Assembly: GCA_946545475.1 (NCBI GenBank) | Contig: CAMNNO010000004.1 | Location: 1-41,228 of the forward strand | Source: an uncultured Blautia sp. | GTDB lineage: Bacteria; Bacillota; Clostridia; Lachnospirales; Lachnospiraceae | Reading direction: 5' to 3' | DNA: 41,228 nucleotides | Shown: piece by piece, positions 14,574 to 23,048 of the stretch | Layout of the letters: each line of letters opens with the position of its first letter | How positions within the stretch are numbered: position 1 is the stretch's first letter | Position numbers and translations under genes: made by a program | Notes under the pieces: generated by a model | What the model saw: only the letters and a program-made list of their open reading frames with translations | Told to the model about the DNA's origin: nothing | The model's database searches: none

Positions 14574-16484
14574 ATGGATATTTTTTATGGTTTTGACCTT
14601 GGCGATGCGGAAAGCGCCATTGCCATTCTTGAAAAGGATCAGGCTTCCGTTCCCGCGATCCTGCCGGTAGAAGGGGCCGGAAGCTTTATCACCGCGTTCG
14701 CCTCCAGCGCGAACGGAGAGATCCTTCTGGGCGAAAAGGCCTGCTACGCGGCAAACGTCATCAAACGGCGGCTGCGCTTTAAGAGCCGCTTTCTTTCCGA
14801 CCCGGAAAGCCGGAAGGATATGCGCCTGTTTGCGGGAGCCGTCCTCGCCCTCATCCGGGAGGACCGCCGCTTTAAAAACCGGGACGGCGCCTGCTTTTAC
14901 ATCGGCTGCCCGGCAGGGTGGGATAAAAAGGCCCGGGAATGCTACCGGGAAATTTTTGAATCGGCCGGCTACCCGCCTGCCCGGATCGTTTCGGAATCCC
15001 GGGCGGCGCTTGTCAGCGCCTGCCAGTCCAAACACCTGCAGGTCGGCTATGACATTTTGTCCAAGGCCGTGCTGGTGGTGGACATCGGCTCCTCCACGAC
15101 AGACTTCGCCTACATCTGCAAGGGCCACGAGACCCAGATGCAGACGGCCGGCGAGGTGGCCCTGGGCGGCGGCATCATGGACGAGGCCCTTCTTCTGGAA
15201 GCCCTGAAAATGTCGGACAAAAAAGAAGAGCTTGAAAGCGTCTTTGAAAAAAGCGAGCCGTGGCGTTCTTACTGCGAGTTTGCCGCCAGGCGCTTAAAAG
15301 AAAAATATTATTCCGATGAGGATTACTGGGCCGCCCACGAGTGCCAGGAATCGGTCATGGTCTATTACGACAGGCCGCTGCGCCTCCAGTTGAAAATGGA
15401 TGCCCGCGCAGCCAAAAGGCTGGAAGAGGAGGGCACGCCCATCCTTAACGGAAAATCCTTCCGCCAGGTCTTCGAGGATAGCCTCCGCGAGGTCAAAAAG
15501 AGCATCACCGCGGCCCAGCCGGAGCTGCTGTTCCTGACCGGCGGCGTCTCGCGCCTGCCCGCTATCCGCGACTGGTGCCAGGAGATATTCCCGGATGCCA
15601 TTGTGATCACCGGGTCGGAGCCGGAATTTGCCGTTGCCCGTGGCCTTTCCTACAGCGGGCGCATTGACGAGGAGCTTCGGGAATTTCGCCGGGAGGTGGA
15701 AGAGCTCATCGCCTCCACAGCGGTGGAGGATGCCGTAAAGGAACACCTTCCCAGCCTTTACCGCGCAGCCGTGGATACCCTGGCTGAGCCGCTTCTGACC
15801 CATGTGGCGGCGCCCGTCTTCGAAAAATGGAGAAGGGGAGAGATTGAAAAGCTGTCGGATACCGAAAGCATATTTGAGCGGGAGATCGCGCGTTTCCTGA
15901 AAACCAGCGAAGCCAGGGAGCTTCTGTCCGGGCCTATCGCCTCCTGGCTCAAGCCGGTGGCCGACGACCTGGAAGCCCTGACCATGCCGATCTGCGTCCG
16001 TCACCAGATCCCCTATACCGCCCTCAGCCTTTCCTCTTATCTCAAGCTCTCCGATATGGATATCCGCCTGGATGCCAGGGATATTTTTGCCGTTGAGGAG
16101 GCGACATGGCTGATCGATTCCATCATCACGATCCTGGTCGGGCTGCTCTGCGGCGGCAGCGGCATTGTCCTCATCGCGGAGGGGCCTGTGGGCATCCTGG
16201 CCGGCGCCCTGTTATCCCTTGTGGTCCTGTTCCTCGGCAAGAGCAAGATGGAGTCGGCCCTCATGAACGCCAATATCCCCAAAGCCGTCAGGAAGCTCAT
16301 TCCCAAAAATTCCTTTGCCTCCCGCTTAAAGAACACATCCGCGGCCGTGAAGGAGAAGATGTATGACAGCCTTGAAAATGTGAAAAACGAAGAGATCAAA
16401 AAGCGCCTGGTCGCCGAGATATCTTCCCAGATCGAACTGTGCCTCACCAAAATGGCTGAGGTGGTCGAGATTCCTCTCGGATAA
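14574..16484 (+). CDS. membrane-anchored Hsp70-like (actin-fold) ATPase
   Basis: This 636-residue protein has an N-terminal actin/Hsp70 ATPase domain. The phosphate-1 loop is FYGFDLGDAESAIAILE (residues 4-20), phosphate-2 is VVDIGSSTTDFAYI (around Asp170), and the adenosine motif is LFLTGGVSRLPAIRD (around 320-332). The canonical Hsp70 substrate-binding beta domain is not evident. Residues 370-500 are helical, followed by a glycine-rich hydrophobic hairpin at 513-556, then a basic, helical tail. It would be a membrane-inserted chaperone-like ATPase. It starts at ATG 14574 with AGGAGG 10 nt upstream, tightly coupled to the preceding two-helix membrane protein. I know no characterised homologue with this exact layout, so the role is inferred from the ATPase fold alone. 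Confidence 0.85.
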   Translation: MDIFYGFDLGDAESAIAILEKDQASVPAILPVEGAGSFITAFASSANGEILLGEKACYAANVIKRRLRFKSRFLSDPESRKDMRLFAGAVLALIREDRRFKNRDGACFYIGCPAGWDKKARECYREIFESAGYPPARIVSESRAALVSACQSKHLQVGYDILSKAVLVVDIGSSTTDFAYICKGHETQMQTAGEVALGGGIMDEALLLEALKMSDKKEELESVFEKSEPWRSYCEFAARRLKEKYYSDEDYWAAHECQESVMVYYDRPLRLQLKMDARAAKRLEEEGTPILNGKSFRQVFEDSLREVKKSITAAQPELLFLTGGVSRLPAIRDWCQEIFPDAIVITGSEPEFAVARGLSYSGRIDEELREFRREVEELIASTAVEDAVKEHLPSLYRAAVDTLAEPLLTHVAAPVFEKWRRGEIEKLSDTESIFEREIARFLKTSEARELLSGPIASWLKPVADDLEALTMPICVRHQIPYTALSLSSYLKLSDMDIRLDARDIFAVEEATWLIDSIITILVGLLCGGSGIVLIAEGPVGILAGALLSLVVLFLGKSKMESALMNANIPKAVRKLIPKNSFASRLKNTSAAVKEKMYDSLENVKNEEIKKRLVAEISSQIELCLTKMAEVVEIPLG

Positions 16485-16511
16485 TTGAAAGCTTATGTTT
16501 CAAAAATGCTG

Positions 16512-16533
16512 AAATGGGGACGGTTCTTCCCCA
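16512..16533. repeat. small REP-like hairpin
   Basis: ATGGGG and CCCCAT pair around ACGGTTCTT. Similar GGGGACGGTTCTT hairpins recur in many clostridial genomes, which is general knowledge rather than something shown here. Only one copy is seen in this window. Confidence 0.35.
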
Positions 16534-16540
16534 TCACCTC

Positions 16541-16602
16541 TGCGATAATAAAAAAAGCCTTTTTGGCAGACAACTGTCAAAAAAGGCTTTTTTTATTATC
16601 GC
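16541..16602. terminator. long bidirectional terminator
   Basis: A near-perfect palindrome of about 60 bp: TGCGATAATAAAAAAAGCC pairs with its reverse complement ending in ATTATCGCA, with CTTTTTGGCAG/CTGTCAAAAAAGG extending the stem around an ACAA loop. A- and T-runs on both strands allow termination of the Hsp70-like gene and of the convergent small gene. Confidence 0.9.
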
Positions 16603-16632
16603 AGGGGCGCCAGAAAAAGCACCTCCCGTAAT

Positions 16633-16908
16633 TCAGGCCCGGTCGGGGATCCAGGTCATGCCGTACATGACCTCCATCATTTTGCGGATCTCGTTTTTCA
16701 TGCCCTGGCAGGCGGAGGGTTCATCCTCGTAATGCACAAGGCCGATCTTGTCCTTTTTTTCGCTGAAATAGACATCCCATCCTGTGCCGGCCGGGGCAAG
16801 GCAGATGCGGTTATTGTGCCTGCCGCCGATCTTATAAAGTTTCTGGGGGACCAGGTGCCTTTTAAAATATGTGGCAAGGTCCTTACAGCTGGATATCCTG
16901 TTTTCCAT
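16633..16908 (-). CDS. small conserved-looking cytoplasmic protein of unknown function
   Basis: This 91-residue protein has no signal peptide or membrane helix. It has a basic N-terminal half (CKDLATYFKRHLVPQKLY) and a C-terminal half with aromatic and acidic residues, ending MEVMYGMTWIPDRA. The start at 16908 is well supported by AGGAGG 7 nt upstream, and a consensus promoter lies at 17043-17015. I recognise no family. Its size and single-gene layout would suit a small regulator or immunity-type protein, but nothing in the sequence proves that. Confidence 0.7.
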   Translation of the reverse strand: MENRISSCKDLATYFKRHLVPQKLYKIGGRHNNRICLAPAGTGWDVYFSEKKDKIGLVHYEDEPSACQGMKNEIRKMMEVMYGMTWIPDRA

Positions 16909-17014
16909 ATGTCTGCCTCCTGTTTCCGGCGCCATGAGCGCCAATTTCGGCGAAAACCAAAACCGTGCGAGAGAATATTGCATGACGCATGATGTGGTTT
17001 TCAAAACTACATTT

Positions 17015-17043
17015 AATATATCATATGTTTTTGCGTCTGGCAA
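17015..17043 (-). promoter_or_regulatory. promoter of the small leftward gene
   Basis: On the minus strand TTGCCA (17043-17038) and TATATT (17020-17015) are separated by 17 nt, giving a leader of about 100 nt before the start at 16908. Confidence 0.75.
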
Positions 17044-17140
17044 GCCCTAATTGTGTTAAAAATTGACTTTTACATATTCATAGGATAATGAGGCAGCGCA
17101 ATAGCATGACACCTCATGGCAAAGGCATACAGGCAAAGAT

Positions 17141-17200
17141 GTCTTATTTGTGGTAAAAACCGTCTTAAATAGGTAAAATGTCAATGACTTTTGCGGTAAA
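17141..17200 (+). promoter_or_regulatory. iterated GGTAAA motifs upstream of the double-HTH regulator
   Basis: GTCTTATTTGTGGTAAAA (17141-17158) and GTCTTAAATAGGTAAAAT (17162-17179) are imperfect direct repeats, and GACTTTTGCGGTAAAGC (17186-17202) is a third. GGTAAA cores sit at 17152, 17172 and 17195, and another occurs at 17287. Spacing of about two helical turns suits a regulator-binding array, possibly for the HTH protein downstream. The rest of the gap of nearly 480 bp (16909-17389) holds the two promoters or candidates and a diverged repeat copy, but no gene. Confidence 0.35.
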
Positions 17201-17235
17201 GCCCTTCAAATGTGGGCTAAAATAATGTATTTTGG

Positions 17236-17359
17236 TTATACTAAAGGTAAGCGCACGGGCTTACAAAACATATGTTGCCGGCGCACGGTAAAACCGGCGC
17301 CAGAAACGGATCAAAATGCAGACAGGTCAGAATGCAGGCGTTTTATTCGTTTCCCATAA
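17236..17359 (-). repeat. dispersed two-hairpin repeat, diverged copy D
   Basis: Read on the minus strand it begins TTATGGGAAACGAATAAAACGC, continues to GCATTTTGATCCGTTTC and GGCGCCGG, and ends near CCGTGCGC and TATAA. Hairpin 1 is kept with a larger loop and the internal part has diverged. It lies immediately upstream of the double-HTH regulator gene. Confidence 0.6.
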
Positions 17360-17389
17360 TCACAATAATAATATGGGAGGAGGCCTCGT

Positions 17390-19180
17390 ATGGAGTTCAA
17401 AGATAGGCTCAACGATTATATGGTGACGCTTGGCTGCTCTGCAAAAACTCTGGCAGAGGCTTCAGAACTGTCGCCAACTGTGCTTTCCCGTTACCGTAAC
17501 GGCGAGAGGCAGCCGGCTGCGGACAGCAAGCAGCTTCAAAAGCTCTGCAACGGCATCGGCCTCCTGGCCGAGCAAAAGGGCAACGCGGAGCTCTCGACGG
17601 ACCGGGTCAAGGCCGCCTTTCAGGAGATCTTATCTTCCCGGAAGACCAATCCCCGGATACTGTCCACAAACCTGAAAGCCCTGATCGCCGCCCTGGAGAT
17701 CAACAAGGCCGAACTTTCCCGTTTCCTGAATTATGACCCTTCCTATCTGTCCCGGATCTGCTCCGGCCAGAGGACCCCGGCCAATATCGATAAGTTTATC
17801 ATCGATGTCTGCCGCTTTGTCGTCAGGCGCTTTAGCCGCGAAGCGGACAGGCAGGTCGTCAGCTCCCTGCTCGACTGCCCGCTGGAAGATCTGTCCGATG
17901 ATTTTCTCTATCAGGAAAAGCTGGCCGCCTGGTTCGGCACCCAGAATGAGCTCCCGGAAAAAAAGAACTTTATCGGCCGCTTTCTGGATGAGATCAATTC
18001 ATTTTCCCTGGAGGAATACCGCCGGGCCATTGAAAAAACCGCTCCCCCCGAGGCTTTTCTGGGAAATCCCATCATCACCGCCAATAAGCGCGGAGATGCG
18101 TTTTATACCTACTTCGGCCTGGAAAACATTCATTTGGGTGAGCTGGATTTTTTCCGCCTTTCCCTGGAGTCGCCTCATAAAACGCCCCTGTTCCTGGCTA
18201 CGGACATTCCCATGCCCGCGGTGCTGGACCAGGATCCCGGCGATACCTCATCCAATCCCGGCCTTTTTGAAAAAAACTGGGGCTACTACCTTTCCCATAT
18301 CGTGGAACGGAATATTCCCATTGATATCATCCACAACCTCAATCAGTCCCTGAATGACCTGGTCTATCAGCTTAAGCTCTGGCTTCCCGTCTATATGACG
18401 GGCAACCTGCATTCCTATTATCTGAAAGAAGGTCAGAGCTCCGTGTACAGCAGCCTGACATATGCCTCGGGCGGCGCGGCCATGCAGGGAGAATACATCC
18501 ATGGATCTTCGGATATCGGCAGAGCCACCCTTATCACCCGGCCGGAGGATGTGGCCTATTATCAGCGCAAGGCCGAATGCCTGCGCCACCTGGCCCAGCC
18601 TCTGATCGAGATCTACCGCGATAAGGACCTGGAAAGCTTTAGCGCCTTTATGGAAGCCGACGCCAGGACATCCGGAAACCGCCGGGAGGTCGTATCCTCG
18701 CCGCCCTTCTTCACCATGGACGAAGAGCTTATGCGGCAGATACTGACCCGCGCCTCCCTTAAAGCCGAGGAGATCGAAGGGATCGTCGCGGGCGGCAGGG
18801 CCTGCCGTGAGAGGATCAATACCATCCTTTCCCACGGCCGCCTGGACGTGGAATATTCCCGCCTGACGGAAAAGCAGTTTGCCAAGTCGCCGCCTTTCCT
18901 GGACCTGGACGGCCTGTTTGTGGACAGGGCCATTGCCTACACCTATCCGGAATATTTAAGGCATGTGGAGCTTACCCGGGCATTCCAGGCGGAGCATCAC
19001 AACTTTACCCTTAAAGAAACCTCCCAGCAGAAATTCCCGAATATCTCTCTTCTGACCCACGAAAACAAGTGGACGGCCGTCATCAAAAGGCGGGACCCCA
19101 GCATTGTGTTCGTCATCCGCTACCCCAAGCTCCGGGCGGCGCTGGAGCGCGTAGCCGTCCCCGTGGTCAGCCAAAAGTAG
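17390..19180 (+). CDS. large protein with two helix-turn-helix regions, probable transcriptional regulator
   Basis: This 596-residue protein has two N-terminal XRE-like HTH segments. One is at about residues 14-40 (KTLAEASELSPTVLSRYRNGERQP) and the other at about 92-130 (LIAALEINKAELSRFLNYDPSYLSRICSGQRTP). The long remainder (about 150-596) is soluble, mixed alpha/beta, with no enzymatic motif I recognise, and could be a ligand- or signal-sensing region. The start ATG 17390 has GGAGGAGG 8 nt upstream. It is monocistronic, with a strong terminator after the stop. The 480-bp upstream region with repeated GGTAAA motifs suggests regulated expression, perhaps autoregulation. Targets are unknown. 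Confidence 0.75.
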   Translation: MEFKDRLNDYMVTLGCSAKTLAEASELSPTVLSRYRNGERQPAADSKQLQKLCNGIGLLAEQKGNAELSTDRVKAAFQEILSSRKTNPRILSTNLKALIAALEINKAELSRFLNYDPSYLSRICSGQRTPANIDKFIIDVCRFVVRRFSREADRQVVSSLLDCPLEDLSDDFLYQEKLAAWFGTQNELPEKKNFIGRFLDEINSFSLEEYRRAIEKTAPPEAFLGNPIITANKRGDAFYTYFGLENIHLGELDFFRLSLESPHKTPLFLATDIPMPAVLDQDPGDTSSNPGLFEKNWGYYLSHIVERNIPIDIIHNLNQSLNDLVYQLKLWLPVYMTGNLHSYYLKEGQSSVYSSLTYASGGAAMQGEYIHGSSDIGRATLITRPEDVAYYQRKAECLRHLAQPLIEIYRDKDLESFSAFMEADARTSGNRREVVSSPPFFTMDEELMRQILTRASLKAEEIEGIVAGGRACRERINTILSHGRLDVEYSRLTEKQFAKSPPFLDLDGLFVDRAIAYTYPEYLRHVELTRAFQAEHHNFTLKETSQQKFPNISLLTHENKWTAVIKRRDPSIVFVIRYPKLRAALERVAVPVVSQK

Positions 19181-19209
19181 ATGACCGCTCTCGTCATGGC
19201 ACGATAACA

Positions 19210-19266
19210 GGCCTGCCGTCATTTTGCCCTTTTTCCGGGGCAAAATGATGGCAGGCTTTTCTTTAT
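19210..19266 (+). terminator. intrinsic terminator after the double-HTH gene
   Basis: GCCTGCC-G-TCATTTTGCCC pairs with GGGCAAAATGA-T-GGCAGGC around a T-rich loop, followed by TTTTCTTT. Confidence 0.92.
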
Positions 19267-19290
19267 TTTTCTCTTCTCTTGTGTTATGAT
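19262..19290 (+). promoter_or_regulatory. candidate promoter of the aminopeptidase gene
   Basis: TATGAT at 19285-19290 with an extended TG at 19282-19283. The -35 region at 19262-19267 (TTTATT) is weak with 17-nt spacing. It is the only such signal between the upstream terminator and the gene. Confidence 0.5.
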
Positions 19291-19357
19291 AAGAAGCATA
19301 TATGGATATGCGCGTCCCATTGCGGCCGCTTATCCGTCAGGAAGGAGATATCATAAA

Positions 19358-21157
19358 ATGAATGACATCATACAGTCACGCCTTCACGCGCTCCGGGAGC
19401 TCATGAAGGAAAACGGCATCACGGCGTATCTGGTGCCTACCGAAGATTTTCACGGCTCGGAATATGTCGGGGAGTTTTTTAAATGCCGGAAATACCTTAC
19501 CGGCTTCACCGGCTCTGCCGGGACGGCCCTCGTCATGGCCGACATGGCGGGCGTCTGGACCGACGGCCGTTACTTCATACAGGCAGCCGACCAGCTTTCG
19601 GGCACGGGCTTTACGTTATTCAGGTCCGGCGAAAAGGACGTGCCGGATCTGCACAAATATCTTAAGGAGCATTTAACAGGATCGGATGTCCTTGGGTTTG
19701 ACGGCCGTGTGTTCAGCGCCCAGGAGGCCGCCAAATATAAAGAGGAGCTTACGCCCTCCGGCGTCCGCATAAGGCCCGATGTCGACCTTGTGGGTCAGAT
19801 CTGGGCAGAGCGCCCCGCCCTTCCCTGCCACCCCGTCATGGAGCTTGGCATAGCCTATGCCGGTGAGACAAGGAAAAGCAAGCTCGCCCGCATCCGGGAA
19901 GCTATGGCAAAGGAAAACGCCTCGGTCTTTCTTCTGTCCTCCCTTGACGATATCGCCTGGCTCCTGAACATCCGGGGCGGCGATGTCCTGTGCAACCCGG
20001 TCGTGCTTTCCTATCTTCTGATGGATGAGCGGAAGGCTTTTCTTTACGCCAACAAGGAAGCGTTCTCCCAGGAGATCCTTTCTTCCCTCGGCGAAGATGG
20101 CGTCCATATCAAGCCCTACGATCAGATCTATGAGGATATCGGCACCCTGCCCGCGGATGGGGCCATCCTCCTTTGCAAGTCCAAGGTCAACAGCCTGCTT
20201 TTTGAAAAGATCCCTGCCGGCAAGGAGGTCATCGACAAGCCAAACCCCACCCTCCTTCCCAAGGCGCTCAAAAACCGGACAGAGCAGGAGAACATGCGCC
20301 TGGCCCACATACGGGACGGCGTGGCCCTGACAAAATTCGTCTACTGGCTCAAGCGCCATGCCGGCGAGGAAGGGGTCAGCGAGCTTTCCGTAGCGGACAA
20401 GCTGTACGAATACCGGAGCGCGCAGCCCCACTTTATGGGCAACAGCTTTGAGCCGATCATTTCCTATGGCTCCCATGCGGCCATTGTCCACTATTCGGCG
20501 ACGGAGGAAACGGATATCCCCATCCTCAAAAAGGGCATGGTCCTCTGCGACACCGGCGGGCAGTATCTGGAAGGGACGACCGATGTCACCCGCACGATCG
20601 TGGTCGGCGAGCTGACAGAGGAGGAGAAGACCTATTTCACGGCGGTGCTGCAGGGCCATGTCGCCCTGGCCGATGTGGTGTTTGTCCAGGGCTGCAACGG
20701 CGCCAACCTGGATATCCTGGCCAGGGAGCCCCTGTGGCGCATGGGAAAAGACTATAACCACGGCACAGGCCATGGCGTCGGCTATTTTCTGAACGTCCAT
20801 GAGGGCCCGAACCGTTTCCACTGGCGCATCAAAGAAGGCATCCCCGTCCCCGCCGTCATGGAGGAGGGCATGATCACCTCCGATGAGCCCGGGTACTATG
20901 AGGAAGGGAAATTCGGCATCCGCCATGAAAGCCTTCTCCTCTGCAAAAAAGTAAATGAAGCCGCTTCACAGGTTTTCCTTGGGTTTGAGGAGCTCACGCT
21001 GTGCCCCTTCGACCGCGAAGGCATTGTTACCGCCATGCTCTCTCCCCGTGAAAAAGCCTTTATTGACGCTTATCACGAAAAAGTATGGGAAGAGCTTTCC
21101 CCCTATATGGAGGAGGACGAGAAAGCCTGGCTGCGGGAGGCCACACGTCCGCTGTAA
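19358..21157 (+). CDS. Xaa-Pro aminopeptidase (M24B family)
   Basis: This 599-residue metallopeptidase of the aminopeptidase P family removes N-terminal residues that precede proline, in the cytoplasm. It has the three-domain layout of the long form: an N-terminal creatinase-like domain (VPTEDFHGSEYVGEFFKCRKYLTGF and GVWTDGRYFIQAADQL), a middle domain (SSLDDIAWLLNIRGGD), and a C-terminal pita-bread catalytic domain. Metal ligands are visible in DTGGQYLEGTTDVTRT (two Asp), HGTGHGVGYFLNVHEGP (His), DEPGYYEEGKFGIRHE (Glu) and the following Glu region. I start at ATG 19358 with AAGGAG 11 nt upstream; the frame extends back to 19286. No terminator separates it from the polysaccharide operon 70 bp downstream. 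Confidence 0.93.
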   Translation: MNDIIQSRLHALRELMKENGITAYLVPTEDFHGSEYVGEFFKCRKYLTGFTGSAGTALVMADMAGVWTDGRYFIQAADQLSGTGFTLFRSGEKDVPDLHKYLKEHLTGSDVLGFDGRVFSAQEAAKYKEELTPSGVRIRPDVDLVGQIWAERPALPCHPVMELGIAYAGETRKSKLARIREAMAKENASVFLLSSLDDIAWLLNIRGGDVLCNPVVLSYLLMDERKAFLYANKEAFSQEILSSLGEDGVHIKPYDQIYEDIGTLPADGAILLCKSKVNSLLFEKIPAGKEVIDKPNPTLLPKALKNRTEQENMRLAHIRDGVALTKFVYWLKRHAGEEGVSELSVADKLYEYRSAQPHFMGNSFEPIISYGSHAAIVHYSATEETDIPILKKGMVLCDTGGQYLEGTTDVTRTIVVGELTEEEKTYFTAVLQGHVALADVVFVQGCNGANLDILAREPLWRMGKDYNHGTGHGVGYFLNVHEGPNRFHWRIKEGIPVPAVMEEGMITSDEPGYYEEGKFGIRHESLLLCKKVNEAASQVFLGFEELTLCPFDREGIVTAMLSPREKAFIDAYHEKVWEELSPYMEEDEKAWLREATRPL

Positions 21158-21227
21158 CAGCGAGCTCGCCCCGCACACAGCCCAAAAGCGGCAGGCTTCA
21201 CAAGCGCTCTTTCAGGAATAGCAAGAT

Positions 21228-23048
21228 ATGAAGAATATAAAATGGCATTTGGAAAACATCGGATACCGGCTCCTTTTGGAGGATGACCCTGCCGTCCAGT
21301 ACGCCTTCGGCAAGGCCAGGGAGCTGCCCGGATATGAGGGGACTTACCTCCACAAGGCTTTTCTCCTTTTAAAACTCTATATGGGCATTCATATACGCAA
21401 AATGACTCCTGAAAGAGCCCTGGAAGATCTGGAAGGCCACAGCGCCTTCCCTGAATGGCGCGCGGCGGACCAGGAAAAGGTGCTCTCCCTGTGCCGCAGC
21501 CTGGCCGGCAGCCCGTCTCTTGCCGTGGATGCCGCCCTGCTGCTGTGGCCTCCCGCGAGAGACAGGGAGAAAGACCGCTTTCTTTTGGAAGCGCGCCCAA
21601 AGGCCGCTCCCGTTTATGTCGAAAACACAGGACTTTTGTCCTTTCTGACCCAAGGCGGCCGCAGGCTTCCCGTATATGTCGTCATGAACGGCTTCGGGGA
21701 GGATGTCCCGGCATCTTTTCTCCAAAACCGTTCACGCTTTCGGCCTGTCCTTTTAGGGGAAGCCGGAAGCGTCCGGGATTTTTTTACCGGGGATGAGATA
21801 TCCCTCCCCTCCGGAAAAGAGGGGACCGGCATTCTTTCAGTCAAAGACCGGCTGCCCCTCTTCCAGGCAGCCGGCTTTTCCGCCTGTTACGTGTATCCGG
21901 ACATCCGGGCCCTGGGAAGACGTTACCGCTCTTCCATTTACGAAACACCGGTCCTGGACCTTTACCATACGCTGATGGACAGCGCCTTCCATATGCCCTC
22001 CCCGTCCCGCGGCTTTTTTTATGGCATGGGGTTCAAGTATGGCGGGATCCTGTGCCTCGGCTTCTGCCAGTGGCTTAAGGCGCTCTGCCAAAAGGAAAAG
22101 TTCGACCGCATCCTCTTTTGCGCCAGGGACTGCCGCCTTGTCTACGAGACGAGCCTCGTCCTTTCCTTCCCCTGCGATATCCGCTATATGCAGGTTTCCC
22201 GCCGGGCCATGGGGGAGGTCTTTTTTGAGGAGGAGCCGGAGCAGTATGTGGATGGCTTTCTTCTCCACCGGGCCGCTAACCGCTCGATCCCCTGCCGGAT
22301 AGAGGATGTGCTCCGGGATATGGAGCTCTCATTTTTAGCCCCCCACCTTCCTGACTATGGGCTGCAGCTTTCCGGCTATCTGACCGCAGATGCCTGTGAA
22401 AGCCTGAAAAGGCTGATCCTTGACCACTATTCGGCGGTGGCCGGGCATTTTAAAAACAGCCGGGAAGCCGGACAGGACTATTACCGCTCCCTTCTTTCCG
22501 GCGCGGAAAGGATATGCGTCGTGGATATCGGCTGGCACGGCACCGCCTCCCGGGCTCTGCGCCGCTTTGCCGCAAGGGAAGGCCTCCCGGTGACGATAGC
22601 GTGCGCCCTTTTCGGGGCCGTGCAGGGGGAAAAAACGGAAACCTATGATAACGCTCTGCACGCCCATACCTACCTGTTTTCCGATGACAAGAGGCGGTGC
22701 GATGCCTTCTACGGCAGGCCCTTAAGCGTCCGGCAGATCTTCTGCTTTGAAAAGATGTTCACGGATACCTGCCCTTCCCTTTTGCATTACTATCCCTCCT
22801 TTGTCCTTAAGGACAAAAATCCGTATGCTCCGGCAATTGCCGGCATCCACAGGGGCGTGTCGGACTTTGTCGCGCAGATGCAGCCGCTCCTCCTTGCCAT
22901 GGGCCAGACGATCCGGATGGAAGAAGCCTGGGATGTGTTTTCCCACTTTTTAAATGACAAAAAGCTCCTGAATCTGTTTTATCAGAAGCTCCTGAAAGGA
23001 GAAGGGGATGCCATTGCCCCCGATGAAAAAACGCATGATCAGATATAA
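21228..23048 (+). CDS. polysaccharide-operon protein sharing a domain with the downstream glycosyltransferase-HAD fusion
   Basis: This 606-residue protein has no assigned family name. Its C-terminal half resembles the C-terminal region of the 1018-residue protein at 27248-30304. Here it reads ILFCARDCRLVYETSL (around residue 298), then MQVSRRA and CVVDIGWHGTASRALRRF (around 433); there it reads VFFCARDGYLPKMAYDLY, IQASRKA and CFDMGYSGRIQDAL. The N-terminal half has no glycosyltransferase or HAD motif. No membrane segment is evident. The gene overlaps the permease gene by 41 bp, showing co-expression. A role in making or modifying the exported polysaccharide is inferred from context. The start ATG 21228 has a weak AGGA site upstream. 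Confidence 0.75.
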   Translation: MKNIKWHLENIGYRLLLEDDPAVQYAFGKARELPGYEGTYLHKAFLLLKLYMGIHIRKMTPERALEDLEGHSAFPEWRAADQEKVLSLCRSLAGSPSLAVDAALLLWPPARDREKDRFLLEARPKAAPVYVENTGLLSFLTQGGRRLPVYVVMNGFGEDVPASFLQNRSRFRPVLLGEAGSVRDFFTGDEISLPSGKEGTGILSVKDRLPLFQAAGFSACYVYPDIRALGRRYRSSIYETPVLDLYHTLMDSAFHMPSPSRGFFYGMGFKYGGILCLGFCQWLKALCQKEKFDRILFCARDCRLVYETSLVLSFPCDIRYMQVSRRAMGEVFFEEEPEQYVDGFLLHRAANRSIPCRIEDVLRDMELSFLAPHLPDYGLQLSGYLTADACESLKRLILDHYSAVAGHFKNSREAGQDYYRSLLSGAERICVVDIGWHGTASRALRRFAAREGLPVTIACALFGAVQGEKTETYDNALHAHTYLFSDDKRRCDAFYGRPLSVRQIFCFEKMFTDTCPSLLHYYPSFVLKDKNPYAPAIAGIHRGVSDFVAQMQPLLLAMGQTIRMEEAWDVFSHFLNDKKLLNLFYQKLLKGEGDAIAPDEKTHDQI

